The notes under the pieces are model-generated. The model searched no databases, was not told the DNA's origin, and was given only the letters and a program-made list of their open reading frames with translations. Of a DNA stretch of 64,000 nt, positions 57,201-64,000 are shown in pieces. Source of the stretch: Scolanthus callimorphus. Taxonomy: Eukaryota > Cnidaria > Anthozoa > Actiniaria > Edwardsiidae. The translations under genes and the position numbers were made by a program. Location of the stretch: the NCBI GenBank assembly GCA_033964015.1, contig CM066920.1, positions 9,267,912-9,331,911 of the forward strand, read 5' to 3'. Within the stretch, counting starts at the first letter, position 1, and each line of letters opens with the position of its first letter.

Positions 57201-60200
57201 GCTTGTTGTTGATCAAACGTCCAGTGAACCACTATCAATACACTGATGCACGTTGGAATTTGTTGTTGTTCTATTTATTTATTTTTCAGTGTGAAACTCT
57301 CGAAAGTGAACTCTGTGACAAGGATAGCAGCATTTCAAGCATAAGAGCACAGCTTTCGTCATTACGTGCCGAACACCAAGACTCTAGCACGATCATTAAC
57401 AATTTGGAGGCGACTGTCCGGGATAAGGACCGCTATATTGAGATGCTACAAAGTCAGAGGCAGAGGAATGGTATGGAGCAGCAGGAAGAGATACTGATGG
57501 TCAAGAGGAATAGCGAGAAACTTGAGTCCAAGCTGGAGTTGATAAAGGACGATATCAGTAAGAAAGAGGTAAGGCGGTTACACTTGGTCTTGGCTTCAGG
57601 CTCGATCTTGGGTTTGGTCTTGGTCTAAGGATTGGGCTTGATTTTGGTCTTGGGCTCGGGCTTGATCTTGGTCTTGGGCTCGGGCTTGGTCTTGGGCTCG
57701 GGCTTGATCTTGGGCTCTGGCTTGGTCTCGGGCTCGGGCTTGGACTCAGTATTGGGTTTGATGGTGATGCAGTTGATGATGATGTTAAAATACTCGATTG
57801 CTATGATAACCTCCGTTCACGTGAAACGTTGTTCCCGCCACACACGGACCGATTCCGACAGGATTTTCTGTCGTAAGATTATCGCGCGCCGCCACACACG
57901 GGCCGATTTTTCGTCGCAAGACAAAACATCCTGACTGATCTGCTCGTGTGTGGTGAGCCGCAACGAGCTTACGACAAGATTTTTCGTCCGCTCGTCTTAT
58001 CAAACATGTTTGATTTTCAAATCGTCGCCGACAAAAAATCGGCTCGTGTGTGGCGGCGCGCGATATTTTGTCGCAAGCTCGTCGCGAGTCACCACACACG
58101 ACCCGATCAGTCAGGATTTGTTGTCTTGCGACGAAAATCGGCCCGTGTCTTGTGGCCTTTAATTGTGATAAAAGAAATTATTTTTAAAGGATGACATCTT
58201 GGAAAAGGACAAAGAAATCAAGGGACTCCAGTCATCACTCCAAGAGAAGGAAGCGCGTCTCGGAGCAATGGATCTGAAAGTGAAGAGGCTTGAAAAAGAT
58301 TTAGAGCAGGTGAGATACCGACGTAAAATAGCTATTGTACTGACCCAAGTTATTCTCTTTTTATGCGAGTTACTTTTAATGCCCCAGTACTTCTGTCATC
58401 ACAAAATTCATCGTTGGAGACCCAGGGCGCACTCCTTGCACGATTTTGTCACGGGATCAAATATGAGCCAATCACAGCCTTTTGATTCCCTGATCAACCA
58501 ATCAAAATTTTCATATGAGGCACGGCCACGAAACGTTGCGCATCGTGCCATAGTTCTTTTCACTGATATATGATATACCACGTCTTGCTATGAAGTCTGG
58601 GGCGAAGCTAGGGTGGTCCTAAATAGGGTCTTCCCTTTACGAGAAAATAAAGTGAGGTACTACGTACGTGGTCGTGAGTCAAATAGTGGAGCAATAGACC
58701 GATCCCTATTTTGACGATAGCTCCGCCCACTCATAGCAGACAATAGGAAGTTTTCCCCACGGAATTCAAAATGTCCGAGCAACAAACTTGAGTATCGAAG
58801 ATTTTTCAATAATTATTCAGCTTTTCAAGTAAAAATATATAATCCAAATTGCATGCAACAACTTCTAACAGTAACTAGGAGTATAACAATGAATGCGGGA
58901 TCGGTGAATTGCCAAGTTGGAATAATCCATCAAAGGGCGATGCCTTCGCTTGGTTCCTCTGTTACGGCATTTTTAAAGCCCCCTTGGCTGCCCATGTGCC
59001 TTGAGGGGTAACGATAGGTGCCGATAATGAATGTTCATGTCAACTCAAAAGAGCTCTTGTCGTGTTGGCAGCAGCTAAATTGATATGGATCAACAAAGCT
59101 TTACCAGAATCTCCGGTTTTCTCAGACATAAAAACAGTGGCGGATCCAGAGGGGGTCCAAGGGTTCCACGAAACCCCCCTTGAGCATCAGAATAACGAGT
59201 ATTTTATTGTGATTCATACCGCTCGCGGACGAGCTCTCCATAATACATTGCCCGTATCAGTCTGCGAAGGAGTGAAGAAGAAACGGAATCCCCCTTAGAA
59301 AAATCCTGGATCCGCCACTGAAAAACATGCGTTTTCAGAAGCTTTTACCTGCATGTTGTTGACTTCGCGCCAAATTAACTCCAAGAAATTAACTCCGAAG
59401 CATTGTTCTGTTCACGAACAAAATGAGAACGGTTCGCGAACAAAATGCGAACTGTTGGCGAACAAAGTGAGAACAGGTCGCGAACAAAATGCCAACGGTT
59501 CGCGAACAAAATGCGAACTGTTCGCGAACAAATTGCGAACTGCTCGCGACCAATGAACGCGAATAGTTTGCGACCAATGAACGCGAACGGTTTGCGAACA
59601 GATGTACATGTTTAGATCGGCACTGAAGTACTGTTTTTGCATCCACCATCTTCTTCCAACAGAGCGTAGACAGTAAAGACGAGATATCATCGGAACTGAG
59701 CAGTAAGAAGCTTGAAGTTTCCCGACTCGAGAAGGAGCTGCGCACAGTCACGCGAGACTTAGAAAACTCAAAGGTGAACAAAGAGCGAGAGGAAAGCGAG
59801 ACGGTGGTCAAATTCAAGTCTGACTGCTCTGCAAAGGATGAGCAGATTGAGAATCTAGAAAGGTGGGTAGATCGAATTGGGAAGGTTTAAAGGCCCATCG
59901 TCAACCGAGAGCCTTTGCGGTCTATTAGCCAATCAGAGCAGCCGAAAAACAATGGATCAATTTGTAAACAAAAGAAAACGGGGCGCAAAGGCTCGCGGTT
60001 GATGATGGACCTCACGGGTAATCATTCAAGAGCTGAGTCACTTTTTCAACTGCATACTTTACCTGCCTCGTACCCAGGCGCGTTCAGCGATTTTTTTAGG
60101 AGAGAGCGACTGGGAGCGGGCTAGTGCTAAAGGCGACAGCGCCCGAGCCTTCCCATGATGCATTGCGCGCCTCGAGATTTTACCTTTCGCGGATCGCCGC

Positions 60201-63200
60201 GGGTTTTTGCCCTTTTTTGACACACCTGAGACGCCTGGGTACGAGGCAGATACTTTACTATGAAAACCGTCTAACCTCTCTGTTTTTCTAAAATAAAGGT
60301 CTTTCGACTTTATAAAGGTCCTTTTTTGAAATAACTTTTAATATTTCTTAATCGAGACAACAAAATTACTAGGTTCACATTGCCAGAACTAGAAAGTCGA
60401 ATAGAAACAAGTATCGAGTCTACTGCATTTTGTACAACGTCAAGCTTCGTTCAACAAATGATAATACTATACAAATCCGTTGTTAATGAACAATTTGCTT
60501 AATATTTATGTTGTTCATTTGGCAGGCAACTCAAGGAGCAGACCAAGAAGTTCGCAAACATTAAGCGAAACCAACAGCTGGAACGTGAGAAGCAAGCGCA
60601 GCTACTGAACGATGTGAAGAAGCAAGGGAATGAGAATGATGAGAAAGTCGATGAGATCAAGGTAAAGCAAAACCGGGTCTTTCTTGGTGTTGCAAGATCT
60701 ATTGTATTTTAGATTGAAGCTATTGTATTCCATCTTATTGTTTCGTTCTACGGTCTTTTGTCTTCTATTGTCTTTATGCCTCTGGTGCCTTGCAACACCA
60801 AGAAAGAGCCGCAAAATCTCTTACTGAAAAAACTGTCTTTGAGTAACACTTCTGAGAAATAACACCTTGGGGAAATTTGCGCGCAAACAAAAACGAAACC
60901 ACTAGCGGGTATAAATTTATGTGATTGCCTATGATAATAACAATCTTGTAACTGGGATTGAGGTAACCTACATCAGTCATGCGCCAAACGCCGCAGTTTG
61001 TTGTAGTGATGGGAGTTCTTTTCTTACTTTGGTACCTGACATATCCGCCTATCTCCCTTCAGTTGAAACTCTCTCCCTCGAGGTGAATACTATTTAATGA
61101 GACCGTGTCAGCCACTCCTTTGTTATTGTTTTCGTACGTATTAGCAGACGAATTACGTGTAGAAATCACTAAATAAACATCTAAAAACAAAGTTTCAGAT
61201 TTGATTTACAAAATACAATCAAGAATATTGCTCTATATTCTCAAAATCAGCCGATGGAAATGGATGCTTTCTCCGACTTGGTATGTTGCTAGGCTGTCAA
61301 AATGGCGGCTGACACAGGCTCTTTAATGACAGCCCAGCAATAACTGAACGGAATGACGATGATCGGAGATGACGTTTGGGATTTTTTTATAATTTGTCGG
61401 CTACAGTTATTTCTCGAACACGTTTGTGACAAACATTGATTACTTTCCCTTGCACAATTTACCAAATTCTTGCCCAGTTAGCACAAAATCATTTTTGCGC
61501 TGATCATAGTATACCTCTCACCATGTTAAGGCCTTTAATATATTTAAAAAATTAACCTCTTTTCCGCTCTGTCAAACTGAATTATGAATTGAATGTGTTA
61601 AACCAACAGAAGGAGGTCAAATCCAAAGAAGAGCGCATCGCTGTGCTAGAAGAAGCTCTCACTGAGAGTGTGACTATAGCCGCTGAGCGAGAGGAACTTT
61701 TAGCACAGCAAGCCCAGAGCGCGGAGTCGGCGGCCCAGAGGGTTGAGGATGTCGAGATGGAGCTCGAGAGAAGCCATATAGAGATGGCTATCACTAACAC
61801 CAAGAATGCCTCACTACTGCTAGCGCTGAACGAGAATGACGCTATTTTGAATTATTATAAGTCCGAGAGACGACACATGTTAGAGGAGGTTCTTGAAATG
61901 AGGTCAGTGGAATGGGTTTTTGTATGTGTGTATCTATTCTTTATGTCTCTTTGTGCCAATGTCTGTCTAAATGTCAGTAGACCTGTGTCTTTGTATATTT
62001 CTATGGGCTCTGTCCATGGGCATGCCCACGTCTAATGAGAGCACAGCTTTCTATGACTTTATAGGCGCGCTTGATGTTGGGAGAAACACGAAACGGTGAA
62101 ATATAGCATAGATTTGGACCAATCCGATCGCGCGTTATATCGTAGCTATATTTAACAATTAGTCACCTCAGGCTCCGTAAATATCGGCGAATAGAAGTTT
62201 CTCGTAAAAAGTGCGCGCGCGATCCCCAATGCTTTCAGTGTATAGCAAAATATTCCGAACGTCTCGACCAATCAGCGCGCGAAATCGCTTGAGTAATTAT
62301 ACTAATATAAAATGTCTTATATCTACAATAGGTGACATAAGGTGTTGGGAATGTCTAACTCAAAAAATGTCTGAAATGTATGCGCTTTTGTCTTGGATTG
62401 CCTTTTCTTATACACTGAAGTCGCACACGTTTGGGAAAACAATATTGAATTGGGGGAAAGGATCCTCAGAATAAGGGTGTAGCGATCTTAGCAACATTTT
62501 TTAGTCTGGCGATCCGTATCGACTGCACTTATAAAATTTTCATTCCTTTTCTCTTGACGCCGATTGTATAATCATTCAATTTAATTGTATACTTTTGTAA
62601 AGTGAGTTTGAGACTGGACCTGGGTCTTTGTCTATGTCTACCGGTATGTGCTCATGACATCGCTGTCTGTCTCAAAAACTGTCTCTATAGCCTAAAACGA
62701 GAATAGCCTGTGTACATCAGCTACTAACCTCCAAGAGGATCCTAGTAGCGGATGTACACAGGCTAAAAAGAGATTTCAAAGGAGAATTTTATTTTCATGT
62801 TTTTCTCCACATCTTCAGGCAAAACGCATTGCTTGCGACGATATCGGAGAAAGATGCGAACATCGCCCTGTTGGAGATGGGTCCTACTAAAAACAGCGAG
62901 CAGGAGGTAGCCATTTTAAAACGAGAGAAGGACAAATTGGTGACGGAGCTCAAAGAACAGGTAGAACGTATTGCATTGCTCCAATGTAACACCATAGTTA
63001 GACCATGGTGAACGTTACACCATAGGAACTGATCGAATATGTATTTTTACCATCGAACGACGATACTGTAATCAAGAACGTACTCCATTCACCTTCTATT
63101 TGATTATTGTCATAACGTTATTTATTGTCAACGTTTAAGCGATAGCGGAGCTCAGCGCCCCAGGCGCAGCAGCAGAGCTCCAGAACAATCAACCCAAGTG

Positions 63201-64000
63201 TCACTCTGATGCCCCTACTCAACCGCTACCTAGGCGCTGTTCGCTTCTCACCAAGGAGCATGTCTTTCTTTACTCTCGCCGTCCGTAAAATGACACCGAT
63301 CTAACTCGTGGACGAGGCTGCCCTTTTAGGCAGTCTGTGTATTTATTTACGGTGCAGGTTTAAGCATATATTATTTTTCATTGCTATATTTTACTAGACG
63401 CAAAAGCGAATGACTCTTATAACAAACGGGGATGACAACAAAGAAGTACATCTGAGTATGGAACTGTCGCAGGCTCCCAAGGATAAGGTATGGATAACCA
63501 CGATACCATGGCCATCTGGATGTACTGCAGAACAAGCGCACCTTGGCTAAAAATAGCGATAAAAGACAGAGCTGGAATTTACTGCCACTCATCGCATAGA
63601 GCGGATTTCAGATGACTGTCGTTACTTAATTGCGTTTGCGATTGGTTTGCTTTAGTTCTCATTGGCTGCTTATTTCTATCAACCAATCAAATTGTGAACT
63701 AATTACAAGCAAGGGATTACTAGCCAATCAAATTCGAGAGCAATTAGTGTTATGATACGTTTTTCGGGTAATTTTGATTGAATTGGGAATCCGTGAATCA
63801 AATATAAAAATTACAAAAACTGTACAATTTAGTCTAAACCAAAACAAATACGACTTTTTCTTAGATTTGACATGTTGACTTTTGTTCAATAACAGAGATT
63901 TCAATATTGAGTTTTACTTTCAAGAAATTTCCTATTTTCCAGTTTCACTCAACACCTGAGTTTCCTGGCAATTTAGAATGTGTAGATTCAGTTGCGTCCC
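47901..64000 (+). CDS. ERC/ELKS/CAST active-zone scaffold protein (partial, continues past window)
   Basis: Fifteen exons join in phase: 47901-48239, 50557-50988, 51745-51813, 52324-52374, 54462-54566, 54998-55165, 55459-55626, 57290-57568, 58190-58309, 59663-59862, 60526-60661, 61610-61902, 62819-62960, 63398-63487 and 63943 onward, about 880 codons so far. The ATG has an in-frame TAG 21 bases upstream. Exon 1 carries the family signature FALDLQTQLIELQRENARLQ and FWSPELKKERAARK; exon 2 has KDETIKRLMEMLQSKG; exon 13 has EKDANIALLEM and LKREKDKLVTELKEQ; exon 14 TQKRMTLI, all matching vertebrate ERC1/ERC2 in order. Everything between is heptad-type coiled coil. ERC proteins scaffold presynaptic active zones and vesicle capture by binding RIM, liprin and Rab6; in a cnidarian the same role at nerve or secretory sites is inferred. 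Introns are phase 0 except the two AG/G junctions at 59862 and 61902. Confidence 0.93.
48775..49007. repeat. MITE with G-tract inverted ends in ERC intron 1
   Basis: AGGGGCCGACCATTTAACTT then TTGAGGGGGGGGGG on the left; CCCCCCCCTCAAAAGTTAAA and TGGTCGGCCCCT on the right, flanked by TA-like bases. The CGGCCCTTCGGGCCG hairpin sits near the middle. Confidence 0.88.
49254..49328 (-). repeat. tRNA-Cys-like sequence (pseudo-tRNA)
   Basis: Minus-strand acceptor arms GTCCCCA / TGGGGGC pair, the D arm GCTC...GAGC is intact and the T arm is recognisable. The anticodon loop is one base short and the anticodon stem has mismatches, so it is probably not a working tRNA. The order resembles tRNA-Cys. Confidence 0.6.
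49517..50149 (-). pseudogene. Decayed gene with cysteine-rich CXC-like segment
   Basis: An N-terminal open frame (50149 to about 49838) encodes MEDIEYEPSEAESSISSVDI preceded by 40 more residues and ends at a good donor (GTAAGA). Past an acceptor (CACGTTTTAG) the minus strand reads CSCKNTCSRKHTAW, a TAG, then AGCPCQNANQKCGNQCKCG and CKNKKGD, stopping near 49517. The Cys spacing recalls CXC (tesmin/TSO1-type) modules seen next to transposon-derived proteins. The in-frame TAG and a phase mismatch at the intron make it a pseudogene as it stands. I do not recognise the N-terminal part. Confidence 0.5.
50557..50988 (+). CDS. ERC exon 2
   Basis: 144 codons between TTTGTAG and GTATAA, the largest ERC exon. 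It includes a Ser-rich break (SRVSPASSVSLLSS) between coiled-coil stretches and the well-conserved KDETIKRLMEMLQSKG. Codons 1-20 begin QRTETIQDLQCQLKKCREG. Confidence 0.9.
51246..51472. repeat. MITE with AAGCCTGGTGCACAC ends
   Basis: AGCCTGGTGCACACCTGCGA with CATAACGACATAAG on the left; the inverse CTTATGTCGTTATGTCGCAA and GTGTGCACCAGGCT on the right. Flanks TTAA and TTTA are close to a TTAA-type target. In the intron between 50988 and 51745. Confidence 0.85.
52225..52298 (+). repeat. SINE tail fragment plus (ATT)n
   Basis: ATGTAAAGCATTGAAACTAT and GGTGTAATGCTATATCTATT match the 3' tail of the SINE at 38715-39126, followed by about nine ATT units. The tRNA head is missing, and it stops about 25 bases before ERC exon 4 at 52324. 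Confidence 0.8.
52621..53336. repeat. 716-bp foldback element with GGATCGGATC repeats
   Basis: Ends GGACGGCACCTACAAAACCT and TGGATCACGGATCGTCGGAT on the left with the inverse at the right. Each arm continues into irregular ATCGGATCGG-type tandem repeats (52655-52735 and 53245-53310). The unique centre has no coding signal; another inverted pair (TCCAAGCCAAGGGG / CCCCTTGGCTTGGA) sits within. In the intron between ERC exons 4 and 5. Confidence 0.9.
55291..55398. repeat. MITE family M2, 3' fragment
   Basis: GAAATCACCCAGAGCTGTTC, AACCGTGGTTTGTTAG and GAGTTCACAGAATTATGAAA match the right third of 29881-30172. It ends about 60 bp before ERC exon 7. Confidence 0.82.
55680..55803. repeat. Palindromic element
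   Basis: ATCACATAACAAGTGAATTC...GCGAAGAATGATATTGCAC pairs with GTGCGATATCGTTTTTCACG ... GAATTCACAAGTTGAGTGAT. Lies just after ERC exon 7. Confidence 0.8.
56286..56930. repeat. M1-type ends around an inner palindrome
   Basis: TAGAGCAGCGAATTTCAGAT at 56286 and ACAGTCATATGAAATCGACT near 56905 resemble the two M1 ends. Between them GTATGCATTGCTACGCGACC (56447) is inverted at about 56700. Probably a younger palindromic element inserted in an older M1 copy. Confidence 0.6.
56971..57129. repeat. MITE with GCGTAGCCAGG ends
   Basis: GGCGTAGCCAGGAATTTCTG on the left; a 14-C run, then CCCCTGGCTACGCCCCTGG on the right. A common hAT-like non-autonomous type. Confidence 0.75.
57575..57765. repeat. Hexamer-based minisatellite (GGGCTCGGGCTTG-type)
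   Basis: Starts right after the donor of ERC exon 8 and consists of irregular CTTGGTCTTGGGCTCGGG units. It keeps the exon-8 frame short past the donor and gives a meaningless Leu/Gly/Ser-rich open frame. Confidence 0.85.
57832..58163. repeat. Foldback element with CCACACACGGGCCGATTTT arms
   Basis: CCGCCACACACGGGCCGATT with TTTCGTCGCAAGACAAAACA on the left and the inverse on the right, with further inverted copies of CGTGTGTGGCGGCGCGCGAT inside. It ends about 27 bp before ERC exon 9. Confidence 0.88.
59135..59320. repeat. MITE with CAGTGGCGGATCCAG ends
   Basis: CAGTGGCGGATCCAGAGGGG on the left and ATCCTGGATCCGCCACTG on the right. One-ended relatives at 7831 (CAGTGGCAGATCCAGGGGGG) and 45748. 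The end sequence is that of a widespread hAT-type family. Confidence 0.85.
59407..59602. repeat. 21-bp minisatellite built on GTTCGCGAAC
   Basis: About nine units of GGTTCGCGAACAAAATGCGA type, each centred on the palindrome GTTCGCGAAC, ending about 60 bp before ERC exon 10. CpG-rich for this window. Confidence 0.9.
60064..60248. repeat. MITE with CCTCGTACCCAGGCG ends
   Basis: TGCCTCGTACCCAGGCGCG on the left and GACGCCTGGGTACGAGGCA on the right, with a GC-rich interior. In the intron between ERC exons 10 and 11. Confidence 0.85.
61101..61326 (-). repeat. Dispersed 223-bp element, copy 2 (inverted)
   Basis: Reverse complement of 14258-14480 with small indels: GTGTCAGCCACTCCTTTGTT at the left and CAAAATGGCGGCTGACACAG at the right. 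In the intron before ERC exon 12. Confidence 0.88.
62704..62766. repeat. 63-bp hairpin
   Basis: TAGCCTGTGTACATCAGCTA and CTAGTAGCGGATGTACACAG with GCTA pair around CCTCCAAGAGGA. It lies about 50 bp before ERC exon 13. Confidence 0.85.
63398..63487 (+). CDS. ERC exon 14
   Basis: 30 codons after TTTTACTAG, donor GTATGG. TQKRMTLITNGDD corresponds to the TQNRMKLMADN segment just after the last coiled coil in vertebrate ERC, fixing the orientation and the nearness of the C-terminus. Confidence 0.85.
63598..63770. repeat. M1 MITE, left-end copy
   Basis: TAGAGCGGATTTCAGATGAC with TGTCGTTACTTAATTGCG matches the left end of 33541; the right end has decayed. In the intron before the last exon in view. 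Confidence 0.7.
63943..64000 (+). CDS. ERC exon 15 (cut by window end)
   Basis: After CTATTTTCCAG the phase 0 frame continues open: FHSTPEFPGNLECVDSVAS. No family match is visible in so short a stretch; the call rests on the strong acceptor and the phase. Confidence 0.55.

Noticed and set aside
59389..59817. 142-codon minus-strand open frame over ERC exon 10
   Set aside because: Antisense shadow of the minisatellite and exon 10.

Overview
The window reads as animal genomic DNA, most likely from an anthozoan cnidarian (stony coral or sea anemone). It is AT-rich, with small exons that have clean GT/AG junctions and kilobase introns. It has intronless class A GPCR genes scattered between larger genes, an astacin-ShKT protease of a type common in cnidarians, and a very high density of short foldback/MITE-like elements, tRNA-derived SINE pieces and LINE debris. 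The organism call is an inference; no species was identified.

Layout on the + strand. (1) 1-1393: the 3' end of an astacin-family metalloprotease gene followed by two ShKT exons; the last ShKT unit is broken by a frameshift. (2) 3863-12902: a multi-exon secreted M43 (pappalysin/cytophagalysin-like) metzincin. Its zinc motif HExxHxxGxxH is assembled across an intron, and it is followed by four exons that each encode two hemopexin blades (eight blades). A 1.1-kb minisatellite sits in one of the introns. (3) Four single-exon class A GPCRs at 15580-16494, 21519-22643, 34612-35760 and 42598-43529; the last carries a frameshift, and its 5' flank is a recent 413-bp tandem duplication. (4) 47901 to the window end: 15 exons of an ERC/ELKS/CAST (Rab6-interacting, presynaptic active-zone scaffold) gene, which runs off the right edge.

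Everything between these genes, and most of the ERC introns, is a mosaic of repeats. These are palindromic foldbacks, several in two or three copies within this window; a LINE reverse-transcriptase fossil at 25866-26235 (-); a 600-bp direct duplication (27130 and 28850); tRNA-headed SINEs; and minisatellites. One unusual element (49254-50400) has tRNA-like inverted ends around a decayed minus-strand gene with a cysteine-rich CXC-like segment.

The two proteases are neighbours with different catalytic families but the same plan: a metzincin core plus C-terminal accessory modules, pointing to extracellular or secretory roles. The GPCRs and the ERC scaffold belong to signalling and synaptic/secretory function. 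Nothing in the sequence shows that these genes are co-regulated. Exon models were built by eye from reading frame, phase and splice consensus; 5' exons of the M43 gene and all transcription starts are unresolved.
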